Positions 1 through 11,400 of a stretch of DNA of 64,000 nt are shown here, one piece after another (the stretch's first letter is position 1; each line of letters opens with the position of its first letter). Location of the stretch: NCBI GenBank assembly GCA_004335835.1, contig RWJK01001630.1, forward strand, positions 7,807-71,806, given 5' to 3'. A model generated the notes under the pieces. The model was not told where the DNA came from. It searched no databases and saw only the letters and a program-made list of their open reading frames with translations. The translations under genes were made by a program, and so were the position numbers. Source of the DNA: Scenedesmus sp. ARA3. Taxonomy: Eukaryota; Chlorophyta; Chlorophyceae; Sphaeropleales; Scenedesmaceae.

Positions 1-253
1 TCACTCTCCTTTTCTGGTCTCAGACCTGTGTTCAACCTGTTGTGGCTCATACCATCCAAGATGCCAGGACTCACATGTAACTTTCCTCTCTCCAATCTTG
101 CTGTGCGGTTTGGGTCAGCAAACCATGCACAGTGTGCTTTGCGTCGATGACACCTCATTCAGCAGCCTGCGTACCTCATCTGGCTTCTCATACACACCCT
201 GCAAGGACCTGGGGCAGCACCACAGCCTGCATCAGCAATGTGTGTGCAAACTG

Positions 254-288
<35 letters not shown>

Positions 289-302
289 TTCTTGCGCTGC
301 AG

Positions 303-1902
303 GCGATGGTGCTTCATGTGCTGCTGGGTGTTGCCGAGGGCATGGAGTGGCTGCATGCACACGGCATCCTGCATGGCGACCTCAAGGCTGCCAACTGCCT
401 GCTGTCAGTGCTGCCGGAGCAGCAGCAGCAGCCTGCAGGCCAGACGGCAGAGCTGCAGCTGTCAGGCAGCTCATGTGCCGCTGCTGCTGCTGATGGCGGT
501 GGTGGTGCTGGCGCAGCAAGCTATAAGCTGGTGCCCAAAGTGACTGACTTTGGGCTGTCAAGGTGAGGAGAGTGATCTCGATTTCAGTGACGTCGCCTGA
601 GTAACAGTAACAGTGCTGTGTGGTGGTGCAGTACGCACGCTTGCAGTGTCCTGCAAGTCTGTTTACAGCACCAGGCAGCACTGGCAATCTGCGCAGAACA
701 TCACTAGGTGCTGCCATCAGCGCGCGCCTCTTGCAGGAGCAGGACTGAGCTGCTGCTGCTGCTGCTGCTGCTGCCAGGCTGCTGGAGGGGCGCTCCCACC
801 TGTCCACCTTCACTGTGGGCACGCTGAGCCACCAGGCCCCCGAGCTGATGCGCAGTGGACGGCTGAGCAAGCCGGCAGATGTGTTCAGCTTCGGCGTCAT
901 CAGTGAGTGGCTGCGGCATCTTGGCTTGTATGTTGGCCTTACAAATGGTTCGTGCAATGTAACATGTGCAGTTGGGCCAGGGTAATCATTGAGCACTTTG
1001 CAGCAGGGAATGAACCAGTACTCCTGCAGTGCGCGCATCAGCGAGTGGCTGTAGCGGCTGCAACACATGCAGTAAACACGATGCAATGCATGTGCAGCAT
1101 GCAGTTGGGATCGTCGCACTTAGGTGGTTTGCAGCAGCCGGATCAACTAGTATGATTCGATTATGCTGCAGAGATGCGTGTGCACACAGCGCGTGTGCAG
1201 GCCCGTCTGTGGCAGCTGTTGATGCCCAGTGTTGCTGCTGCTGCTCCTGCTGCTGCTGCCGTGCAGTGTGGGAGGCTGTCAGTGCTGCTGTGCCCTGGGC
1301 TGGCCAGATGATGGGTGTCATCATGCACAGTGTGATGGCCCTGGGCCAGCGGCTAAGCTTCGGGCCTGACGTGCCCCAGGTGAGTTACTAACAGTTAGTA
1401 ACAGGCAGCATTTTGAGGGGCTACACGAGACACACAGCCCAGTGTATGTTTGCATGCAGCATCATAGTGCCTCAGCTGGGGCCCAGCCAGCGCTGGAGGA
1501 GGCTGTTATAACACGTGTTACATTTCACTCAGCTGTACACAGCCCAATGCATGTTTGCATGCTGCATCGTAGTGGCTGCTTCCTGAGGCCAAGTGCTGTG
1601 CAGGGCTCAAGTGCGCGGATCAACGCACTTTGATGCATTGCTTTGCGCCTGAGTCAATACACATGGCGACCTTTGCATAAACTCAAAGCGCGCCGCGTCA
1701 CGTGCCTGCTGCTGCTATGTAGGCGTACGTGGCGTTGGCTGAGCAGTGCTGGCATCAAGACCCCTCGCTGCGGCCCACCTTCACTGAGGTGGTGGCGCAG
1801 CTGCGGCAGCTGCTGTATTGCGTGGACCAATTGCAGCTGGAGGTGCACAGATCACATGCCAGGGCCATAGCAGTACGGGCGGTGGCACAGGAAGGGATGT
1901 AG
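303..1902 (+). CDS. Tyrosine-kinase-like protein kinase, C-terminal part (5' end outside window)
   Basis: Four exons, 303-562, 778-902, 1267-1379 and 1723-1902, join in phase through GT-AG sites and end at a TAG. They encode the C-lobe of a protein kinase: catalytic loop HGDLKAANCLL, then a glutamine/alanine-rich insert, the metal-binding segment VTDFGLSR, the APE region (LSHQAPELM), the subdomain IX block KPADVFSFGVIMWEAV, and the final RPTFTEVVAQLRQLL block. The HRD motif reads HGD, common in tyrosine-kinase-like kinases. The N-lobe and any receptor part lie upstream of the window. Family knowledge predicts Ser/Thr or dual-specificity phosphorylation; no substrate can be inferred. Each intron ends in a CTG-rich tract. 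No poly(A) signal was found close to the stop. The protein ends about 27 residues after the kinase fold. Confidence 0.85.
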
Positions 1903-2301
1903 CCAGCCAACAGCAGCTGGCAGGGAGTGCTGTTTTCTTTGGAGCTAGGAGGGTGTGAGGCGTATCTGTATGCGGTGGCGTATGGGCGAGGAGTGTGATT
2001 GGTGTGGCCGCAGGTGTGGTTGCAGCGCTTTTGGGTGTTGTGTCGCAGCAGGGACAGGTTGTGGTGCCTAAGCTTGCCTTGTGCTCAGAGTGGTTTAATC
2101 ACGTGTGTTGTTTGTGTTGACCAACTGTTCAGGTGTTTGTCATGTCAATCTACAGCTCCGGCTTGTGTATGGCGATTACCAGGTCAGGTTTGTGCCAGCT
2201 GGCTGCTTGGATTGTTTCTGCTGGCTGTCATCTTGGTTGTTTTGTTGCGCAGGCCACACCTTGGGTGAGTGCTTCTTTTGCAGTGTTTTAGGCTTTTTGT
2301 G

Positions 2302-2475
2302 CGTTGGGCAGCAGCCGAGGTTTCTGTGTTGGCCAGCAGCTGACATTTGTTTTGTGTTGGCCGGCAGCCAAGGCTTGATAGTGCCTGCCAGCAACTAACG
2401 CGTGTTTGTCTCGGCCAGCGGCTGAGGTTTGTTTGTGTCGGCCGGCAGCTGAGGTTTGTTGTGCTGGCTCAAGCT
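2302..2475. repeat. Degenerate minisatellite, period about 26-28 bp
   Basis: About six imperfect copies of a unit resembling TTGGCCAGCAGCTGAGGTTT followed by a T/G-rich stretch run head to tail. Copies differ by substitutions and small indels. The array lies about 400 bp past the kinase stop codon. Confidence 0.75.
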
Positions 2476-2709
2476 GGCTAAGAGCTGAGTGGCGTGCATC
2501 GGCTGGTTCATGTTGGTTGCTCTTACAAACAGGGACGGGGTATCTTGTACATATACGTGTACCTGTTGCTGTGCTGATGCTGCCAGTCATGCCGTCTGCA
2601 TTGCTGCAACGATGGGGCAAGCTGCGTGGCTATACCTCCAGTTGCTGTGGGCATGGCACACGCTTGTATCGGGAGGTGATGCAGTGCCAACAACTGGCAA
2701 AGCTCCAGT

Positions 2710-2733
2710 CTGATGATCTGTACAGATCATCAG
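2710..2733. repeat. Perfect 24-bp palindrome
   Basis: The arm CTGATGATCTGT is followed immediately by its exact reverse complement, with no spacer. It is followed 15 bp later by a second hairpin. Confidence 0.9.
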
Positions 2734-2748
2734 CATGCATGGCTGAGG

Positions 2749-2766
2749 TGTATGCAGTTGCATACA
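2749..2766. repeat. Inverted repeat, 8-bp arms with 2-nt loop
   Basis: TGTATGCA, GT, TGCATACA. It lies just downstream of the 24-bp palindrome. Whether the pair works as a transcript end or is only a replication-prone structure cannot be told. Confidence 0.8.
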
Positions 2767-3200
2767 AGTACAGGCCTGGTCAAGCTGCGCACTGAACGCC
2801 TGCATGCATGCAGCCAGAGCACTCATGCATGGTTGCATGTTTTTGCCAGCAGAGGGGTGCACTTGTGCCTGTCGTCCTGAGCAGACCTGCCGGATGGATT
2901 CTGGCTGCTTATGAATTGCGCCATCTGTTCACATACAGCAGGAAATCTCATCCTCTCCTCTCTAGAGAGCCTGAAACTGGCAGGGATGACTTGTGCCACT
3001 GGCTGGCGGGTAGTGAAGCAGGGGAGCGTGCAGGGGATCGCTTTGTCTTTCAGGATTGCAGATTGATTTGTGTTTTGTTGTTGCTGATGAGCGCGTTCTT
3101 TGCCTAGGGTGTTGCAGCACCATATTCCTGTATGGTCGCACCAACTTTGAGGTGGTGCGACTCCACTTGTCATGTCACATTCCTGGCATGCTGTTAGTGA

Positions 3201-3272
3201 ATGGCGCAGTCCATGTGTCCAAATGGCGCAGTCCATGTGTCCAAATGGCGCAGTCCATGTGTCCATGTGTCC
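3201..3272. repeat. Tandem 22-bp repeat, three copies
   Basis: The unit begins ATGGCGCAGTCCATGTGTCC. Copies start at 3201, 3223 and 3245; the last carries an extra short ATGTGTCC duplication. Copies are almost identical, so the array is young. Confidence 0.9.
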
Positions 3273-4616
3273 AAAGCTGTGGCTGCAGTCCATGTGTGCG
3301 CTGCGTTGTAGCGTCTGAGTTGTCGTGCAATTTCTGTGACGGAGTGTGACGCGGTGTGCCAGTACTCTGCTCACTGTCATCTGTTGAGTTCCAATGTTGC
3401 AGCCATCGCAGGAAAGGAGGCTGATACGGGCGAGCAAGTGAGGTGTTAGTGAGGCAACATGTTTGTTTGATACGACTGGGCTGATGATATCTTAGTAGAA
3501 GCTGCACAGTTGTTGGTGCTAAAGCAGCTGCGAGCTTGGGGTGCCGGTGCATGTGGCAGAGCAAACTGCTTTGTTGCATCGCACAAACAAAAGGAATGGT
3601 TGGTGCTTTGCAACACACGTGCGGTTGATGCTGGGTACTGGTCCAATAAGATGTCAGTCACCTTGGTTGCTGCTTCACAGCTTGCTTTGCGCCCAGCTGA
3701 GGAATTTTCCATGGCTGTGACTGCCACCGTTGGCTTCAGTCTATTCTCAGCCACGCTGCAGCTGCTCTTGAGCCAAACTTGACGATATGCATATGGTTGG
3801 TCGTGTCTCTATTGTGTATGCTGTCAGGCCGGCATGGCTGCTTCTCCTTCATGCGTTCCGGCCAGCTGTTAGTGACTTTTCAGCGTTGTAGGATGTTGCA
3901 AATGCTGTTGCCTTGTGTCCAAGTATCTGTCATCAGAGTATCCAGTCCCACCTGTTCTATATAGATATATATCACAGAAATCATGTTGCTAATTTGAAGG
4001 GGTTGCTTTGTTTGATACTGCTTGCTACAAGAACACGGAGGTGTGCGTGGGTTGTATTGTAACACAGTCGTTGAACCCTGTGCCTGATGTAACCAGATGC
4101 TGGCGCGGAAACTTGGTGGGCTTACCATCACTGAGCCTTAAATGAGCATACATGTAGATACATTTGTGCAGCTGCATGCAGGACAGCAGTGCTGCATCAC
4201 TTCACAACCCCATCCTGCAGGGTGGCGTCAAGTGATCTGATTGTGTGCGTTGATGCTTGCCAAACAGGCGGTATGGGCTTGCCAGTGCTATGCAGGGCAG
4301 CAGGTGACTCTGGCAGGCACAGCTGGCTCCTGCAGGAGGAGGCTTGCAGAGCCCACCAATGACATTTGCAGGCCCACTGTTCACCATAATAGAGCTGGCT
4401 GCAGCCAACAACTGGCGGAAGATCAGGATGTGCAGTTTACTGCCAGATGCAGCCGCCGCATCATGCTGCATGTAGTGATGGCCCTGCCTTCTTTCCTTCA
4501 GTCAACTCCGCCCCCTGCATGAAAAGCGTAGACCCTTTCAGCTTTCAACTTTTGCATGTAGTGCATGATGCTTCCCATATGAGCGTTGAATTGACCAAGG
4601 AACAAAACTTCACGTG

Positions 4617-4621
4617 TTACA
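4617..4621 (-). promoter_or_regulatory. Candidate TGTAA poly(A) signal of the dynein gene
   Basis: TGTAA on the minus strand, 242 nt past the stop at 4863. TGTAA is the usual green-algal polyadenylation signal. Assignment rests on position only. Confidence 0.4.
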
Positions 4622-4862
4622 GCCGGTGCACAGCAAACTTGGGCAGGGCCTGCTTGTAGCATGCATGGCCTAACCTTGTTAGCCATGGCATGGCTCAACA
4701 GGAGGCGCTGAAGCAGCTGCAGGGGCCGATGAGCAGGTCCTGCACACTGCAGGGGAAGCAGCCGGGCTGCTGCAACAATATGTGATGCACATAACATGCC
4801 TGTTACTTCGACGTTGTGTGGCCGACCTGCAACCTGCGAGGGCTGTATCATGCGTCCCAGCG

Positions 4863-6675
4863 TCACCGTGCTCGCCGTGCCACTGCTTGCTGCTGCTGCT
4901 GCCCCTGCCCTGCACCTCCTGCCGTCGCGGCTGCTGCTTTCTGCTTGCGCGCTGCTGCCTCCTGCCTGTGTATCGCCTCCATCTCCCGCCTGTACGCCTC
5001 AAGTGCTGCCTCTCTCCTGGCCCTTGCAGTGTCAACATCTTCCTCCCGGTGGCGTGCATCCAGCTGCGGCGGCACCTTGCCCTGCTGCTCCTGGGCTTTG
5101 CCCGGGCCTGGCGGGAACAGCCCGTGCACCGCAGCCACCCACTGCTGCTGCACTGCTGCCACGTCAGCTGCTGCTGTGAGTGCGCCAGGAGTGAGCTGCA
5201 CCTGCGGACTGCCAATGCTGCTGAACTTGTCAGAGCCTGCAGGTTAGCACGCAGGCGGGCAGGGAGGCAGGCAGAAGTCAGCAGACGGGCAGCAGCTGTG
5301 AGAAGGCAACCCTAGCAGTGCATTCCGAATGGAGACGAATTGACTTGTGACTCTGGACCTCCCTGAGGCAATTTGTTTTACATGCAGCCGGCCTGTAAGA
5401 GCAGTACAATTGCCTGACCGTGGTTATCACTTGCATGCAGGCACAAGCTGAAGGCAGAAGGACCCAGCAGAAGGCCGTTGCGTTGTATGTGTGCACCTAC
5501 CTGCAGGAATCATGAGAGGGCCCAGATGGTCAAACTGCGGCTGCAGCTTGAGCGGCATCTTACGGTCCATGCCCACAAACGTGACATGGCTCAGCAGGCG
5601 GCAGAAGTTCTCCAGCAGCTGCTGCGGCTGCAGCTGCTGCTGCGCGCCTGCTGCTGCGCCTGCAGCTCCACCCATGCCCTGCCCGCCTGCTGCCTGCAGA
5701 CCACCCAGGTACAACAGATGCGCACCATGTACGTGTGCAATCCAGCGCAAGCAGCGGCCCAACACACGCTGCCCCTCTGCTTCCACGCTGTCCCTGAACG
5801 CATCCCACTTGGTTCCTGCAAGCACGATGCTGATGCCGCTGCATGTTACGAGGTCCTTGTCTTCATGCTGACTCAGCAGCTTTGTGCGCTGCCTCGCCCG
5901 CAGCTGCTCAGGCAGCTGCAGCCCCTTGCGTTCAAACAGCGTGTATGTTGCGGCCAGCTTGCGCTGCACTAGGTCGAGGCACTGCAGTGCAGTAGGGATG
6001 ACACTGCTGGGCTGTGAGAGGTCCAGCACAATTACTACTACTGCTGTGGTGACCTGGCGGTATGTGAGGAAGATTTGGCTGCCTGCAAGACAAAAGATAA
6101 ACGGAAAAGCAGCGTAAAGTTGCAGCAAGACGCAGGGGTTTGCAGGAACTTGGTTGCAGCATGTTGGTTGTCCCTGCCAGCCAAACATGCCGTGTCTGCT
6201 GCGCTATCTGGCATGTTTAGCAGTAAGCTAGACAGGCTTACAAAGCGATTTCTGATACTCTGTGATATTACATAGCACAGAAAGTGCTTCAATGCTTGAG
6301 AACACTTCATCATGCCATTGATTCATTGCATCCAAGTATCACACCTTGCGCCAGCTGCTGTGCAAAAGCATCACTGCCAGACACCTCCCAGATGTGGGCT
6401 AGCTCCTTTCTGTCGCCAGGGCCAAATTTGCTGCCCGGCTTGCGTGCAAAAGTGTACTCCAGGCACTGTGATGGCTTGGGCACCTCCACTTGTGTTGGGT
6501 AGAGGAACCGGTTGAGCAGCGTGCTCTTTCCGCTGCCCTTAGCACCTAGTATGTAAACATAGGCATCATCCCTGCTGCTATCTGCTTTCTTCTGTTGCTT
6601 GGACTGCTCTATAGCCTTAGCCCATATGCTTCCAGGTGTGTAAATGCCCGTGGGGCCTCCTGTACTGCTGCTCAT
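4863..6675 (-). CDS. D1bLIC: Cytoplasmic dynein 2 light intermediate chain (retrograde IFT motor subunit)
   Basis: Three exons, 6675-6345, 6082-5501 and 5236-4863, join in phase 1 to give 428 residues. The family forms part of the dynein-2 motor that returns intraflagellar transport trains from the ciliary tip. A P-loop GAKGSGKS lies at residues 44-51, followed by PKPSQCLEYTFARK and DRKELAHIWEVSG, both typical of DYNC2LI1 proteins. Exon 2 has the GTPase-like core (VVVIVLDLSQP, VLAGTKWDAF, the RWIAHVHGAHLLY block). The exon 2/3 junction yields IPAGSDKFSSIGSPQ, matching the conserved region before the C-terminal tail. Exon 3 holds WVAAVHGLFPP and a charged helix with EDVDTARARREAALEAYRRE. An in-frame stop precedes the open region, and 6675 is the first ATG. 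The protein is about 75 residues longer than the human one because of Ala/Gln/Gly inserts. Confidence 0.93.
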
Positions 6676-7213
6676 AGCACTGATGCTGCTGATGTCCACG
6701 TGGCAGGGTGTGCTGTCGCTGTCATCAGCACTCAAATTCCGTCATCATACTGAATTTGCAACGTTAACTTTCAACACAAGGTACGTCGTCAGCAGTCGTG
6801 GCTGGGGCTCGGTCAAGGAGGCACAAGTGCGATCGGTGCAACTAGCAAGGAGAGTGTGGACGAATTAAGAAAATATGGTCTTAACGGAACACCCTGCTCA
6901 ATTTAGAATTGCCACACCCACAACCCTAACACGCACGGCATTTTCGCGCCTTAAGCCAGCAGGTTCCATGGAGCTTGATCAGTCAAACAACGTTCACCAG
7001 CCACTTACGATCAGAAGCAGCTGCTTGTAACACTGGTGGCCTTTGCACTCTTACGCTCACAGCATCGCCCCCACTTGGCCATGCAATCATTGCGTTGAAT
7101 GGCACAGAGGCATGCAACGCACGGATGCATATGTACACAAGATGCATCCCTTGATGGCACACACACCGTGTGACACGCACAATACAACACGGTGCACACA
7201 TGTGTACCAAGCA

Positions 7214-8070
7214 CTACCCTTGTTGTTTCTGAAAGACGCAACAGCACTGTGCGCCAAATGACCCCAGCCACGCTGTGCAGCTCAGCGGCAGTGCCGCAGC
7301 GGCTACGTCAGCAATGCAGATGAGGCAGTGGTATGCCTGATGTGTTCGAGTCAGCGACTGCAACCAATGCATTGGTTGGCCCAACAGCTGCTGCAGCGGC
7401 AAGGGCTGGCTTATGGTCGCACCAGGCATTGCCGCACTGCCCTGCAGCTGAATCAATTGATCCAGCAGCCCCATTGACTGCTGTAGTGGTGCAGCTGCCC
7501 CTGCTGCTGGCTGCAGGGATGCCGCAGCGGCCAGCATGGCAGCCTTCTGCGGTTGGGGTGCAGCGTCTCCACCCGGTCCGTCATTGTCAGCTGACTCGTC
7601 AAACTCCTGCTGCTGTGCTGGCACTGGCTTCCTAGGCCGCAGCCGTATGCATATGCTGGTAATGCCCTCAACTGGTGAGCACTGCTGGTGTGCGGTGGCA
7701 TTTATCTCAACCTCATCCTGCTGGCCTGCACTCTACATGCACTGGCGTCAGAACTTCTTTCAGGGCGGCCCTTGGCTGCTGCCTGCAGCTGCCAGCTTGG
7801 TGTTCGCTGCTGCTGATGATGATACTGCTGCTGTGCTTCTTCTTCGCTACAGGAGGAGCTGCGGCGGCCAAGTGCTCCAAAGGCCAGCTGTGCCGCAGAT
7901 GGACCAGCCACTGGCGAGGTGGCACCTCTGCAAGACCACACACACTTCATTTCGCTGCATCCAGCGGCCTTTGCGTAATGTATCAAGTTGTAGCGCAGCA
8001 TCCACAGCAGGTGCATGGCGTTCATCATGTATACTGTGCGGCGTAGGCCAAAGACACACGTAGCCATCGG
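7214..8070 (-). CDS. Unknown protein, weakly supported multi-exon gene
   Basis: Two stretches look coding on the minus strand. One near 8060-7950 reads RRTVYMMNAMHLLWMLRYNL and can be spliced at AA|GTGTGT to an exon starting after TTGCAG that gives GATSPVAGPSAAQLAFGALG and a Gln/Ser-rich run. The other, from about 7717 after a CAG acceptor, reads DEVEINATAHQQCSPVEGIT and then IRLRPRKPVPAQQQEFDESA, followed by an Ala/Gln/Leu-rich segment down to about 7300. I could not find the donor that links the two stretches, nor the true start or stop, so the coordinates are an envelope. No domain was recognised. It lies upstream of the dynein gene on the same strand. It may be two genes or partly non-coding. 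Confidence 0.35.
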
Positions 8071-8076
8071 CACCTG

Positions 8077-8104
8077 TGTAGTACCTACTGCAGTAGGTAC
8101 TACA
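8077..8104. repeat. Perfect 28-bp palindrome
   Basis: The arm TGTAGTACCTACTG (8077-8090) is followed directly by its exact reverse complement (8091-8104), centred on a PstI-like CTGCAG. It lies between the putative minus-strand gene and the start of the sushi-protein gene at 8480, in a likely promoter region. Confidence 0.95.
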
Positions 8105-8479
8105 GCTGTGACAGTGTACCATCATTGGGGGCCAGGATATTTTGATACCACGATGCAGCTCGCCCCCGATCTGGCTTAGTTATATGCAAATGTGCAAATG
8201 AAATGCAATGGGTGCATCAGCGACATTGGTGGACCCCTAGGAAGCATGCACGCTGTGCGTCACACGCCACTGCCAGCTGTCTGCCCTGCCATATGTGCTA
8301 TAGCACAAGTGCTGCCTTCTACTGGATTGCAGCAATGCATGATGCAGCAACGAGCGCCCGTGTTCTCGCTGCAACATGATATTCAAAATCTCATCCACGA
8401 TGTGAGTTCATCCTCTTCCTGTATCACGTGCAGGATACCAGTGACGCACAAGCTGAAGCTGCTGCTGCTGCTGAGCAGC

Positions 8480-11400
8480 ATGACGCCAAGGACCACGGGA
8501 GTCGGAGTGGCGCCCTGGCTGCTGCTGCTGTTGATCGCTACTGTCTGCAGCGGTGAGCAGGCTGCACGGCGCCTGAAGCAGCAGCCAGTAGCCTTGCGGC
8601 ATGTGTCCAACGTATGCCAGCACACAGATCGGTCTTATCTGCTGTACAACAGTTTCTGTGCAGGTGCTTCTGCAGAACCGCCAAAAATACTGCTGATGTG
8701 GATGAGCCCAGCTGGTAGCATGCTAGGATTGTAATCACAATGACATATGTTGTATGCATAAGAATACACTTCAGTTGATTGCCGGAAAAATCATGCCCTG
8801 TGCACAAGCGGCATCCTTACGGCAGGATTATATGCTGAACACCCTGCTGCATGTGCTGACTTGGTCACAGAATGACCACAACCGCTGTTGCGGCAACGGC
8901 TGCAGCAGCTGGCCAGGCTCGTGAAGGCTTGGCAGCTCTCTCTTCAAGGCGGCTGCTTGAAGCGTTCTCCGTGACCGGCACACTCGTCACAACTTCGAAC
9001 TTCAATTACAACTTATTTGATGCCCCGGCTAGGTTGGCGGAAGGCACAGACACGCACGCTGATCTATGCTCCAATGGCCAAGCATGTGGCAGCCTGAACG
9101 GCAGACAGGTGGGCTGCCCTGTGCCCTAATCGGGGCTTATGGTTGCAACCCCATACAGCGGGTTACTTGCATCACAGTTGTAACCCTTGAAACGCAGCGA
9201 GTTGGTTTGAACTCGCATTACATCAGCAGCTCGTTACCTGCTGTTATTTGCAACCATCACTGTTGAGCGTTGACGCATGTGTTTGTGATTGTTGGGATAG
9301 ATTGCATGCCAAGAGCAGCCTGCACCTCTAGCGTACCTGGACCAGTGCGCATGCGCAACCGCCCCCTGCACCGCCACAGCAGCAGTTGAGACACTGCATG
9401 CGCGTATAATTTGCGATGCAACTGTACATACATCCAGCCAAGCAAGTGAGTTTGTGAAACGATGCAGTTGGATATGTATATTCGCCCAAGTGCTTGCCGT
9501 GTACCAGCTTATGCGCCCATGCGCATCAGCAGAGCATGGCATCCCTCATAGCTATACCAAAGGATACCGTGCCGTGCCGTTTGCTGACCTACAGGACATC
9601 CCTGTGAGTGCAGACGTGGTGGATTTTGGGTTTTACCAGCCGGGCAGTACAGATCCACTCCTGGAGCTGCAGATTGAGCTAGACGTCACGCCCGAGTGAG
9701 TGCTGGGAGTGTGTGATGACTGCAGATGGGGATATGCACGCCGAAAAGGGCGCACACATGCATGTCATATGTCGCTGCAGCTGCAGGCATGTACCAGTTG
9801 AAGTTGCCGCCAGCAGAATCATGAGCTGCCGCAGCATGCTGCGACAGCCGTGCGCATGTCGTGCTGCTGCCAAGTTAAGGTTCAGAACATGCAGTGTTCA
9901 GTCAGCACCCAGCATCACGTGGTGGGTCACACGCGCATGGCCAGGGCTGGAAGTGTACCTCTGTGCAGCACCCGTCTCATAATCCATGCTGACATCAGCA
10001 GCTGTCTTGTAAGCCCTAACTTGGGCCCATGCTGACATTAGCAGCTGTTCGTTGTCCATGCTGACATCAGCAGCACATTGTCCGTGCTGATGTTTGCAGT
10101 GGCCTGGTGACCACATCTGTCAAAGCAGGGGCACCAAACAACAATCGCTACTTGTTTGTGTTGGAGAGTGCTATGATATGTGGGGCCAAGCTTGGCCACA
10201 CGCTTAAGCGTGTGAGTGACGACATCCCAGAAAAGTGGAAGCCATCGCTCGACACAAGCTTAGCTGGGCACAACATGACCATCGTGTTGCCAGGCGAGGC
10301 CCTGTCTACAAGCACCCAAAAAACCGTTTTTCAGATCGTAAGTGGCATGTGGTGCCGCAGCCTACACTGCATATCGACGCATGCACATGATGAGGTTTTT
10401 GACTTACTGACATACCCTTAGTTTTTGGCCACTATGCTGTTGCCGCATGCGGCTGCGCAGCAGCTGACGCCCGTCAGATGTTGGGTTTGGTTGGCAGCTG
10501 CAGCTGTGCAGCACCTGCAGCTGCTGCAGCCATGAAGCGACTGCATGACAGACTCTGGTCGGACAAGAGCTGTAGCTACAGTCACAGCCGGCTGCAAGCC
10601 CAATTAGCATGTCACCTTGTGAACTTGCATGCATCATTGCTGTATGTTTGTCAAGCAGCGGTTAGTGCAGGCTGCAACCTTACTCTCATGCAGTCCCTGC
10701 TGCAGAGCTTATTGCTGCTGCCCCGGGCACATGTATCTCCCTCTGTACAGAGAGATAGACCATCTGTACAGTGTACATTAGCACAACACATACCATGTAG
10801 TACAACATGCACCACCGACCGCATTGCACAGCACACACCACCAACTGCATCGCAGTATTGCACCAACCGCATTGCACAACACGCACCAACCAATTGCATC
10901 ACGGTATTGCATCAACCACAGTGCACAACACGCACCACCAACTGCACCGCATACAGCAATCCAGCCTCGTCTCTGCCCCTCACATATCTGCTTGTGTTTG
11001 CTGCTGTGCTTCCGCCCTGGCTCCCTGCACAGGTGCCGTGCACTGCAAGTGAGTGCTGTCGCGTGCCTGCTAGTGCCGCCTTGAAGGAGTACATGTCTAG
11101 CATCAAGAAGCAGCAGACTGCAACAGTGCATGCTTTGCAGATTCTTGCTATGCCACTTAGACCCGGGGGTGTGAGGAAGCTGCAACCAAAGACCGTGTGC
11201 TGCCCCCCTGTGGCTGGCAGCGTGTTCCACACACTTTGCTGTTGTGATGAGTGTTGAGCAATACGTGCTTAGCAGCATGCATGTGTTGCCAAAATTCGTA
11301 GCTTCAGGGATTGTGGCCGGCATACAGCATGGCTAAGCATGGAGCAGGCCTGCTGCATGTGTCAGACATGAACTCGCTGTGCAGCCCTTTCACGCGTAGC

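Larger units (their letters stand above)
1903..4616. other. Intergenic spacer, no supported gene
   Basis: No exon with credible splice sites or a recognisable domain was found on either strand. It holds the 3' end of the kinase gene, a degenerate minisatellite, a three-copy 22-bp repeat and two adjacent inverted repeats, listed separately. Open frames here lack domain signals and are broken by repeats. Confidence 0.6.

Noticed and set aside
10478..11032. Plus-strand open frame continuing upstream of sushi-gene exon 5
   Set aside because: It crosses a 49-bp tandem array and is interrupted in comparison with the phase-matched acceptor at 11033; treated as intron.
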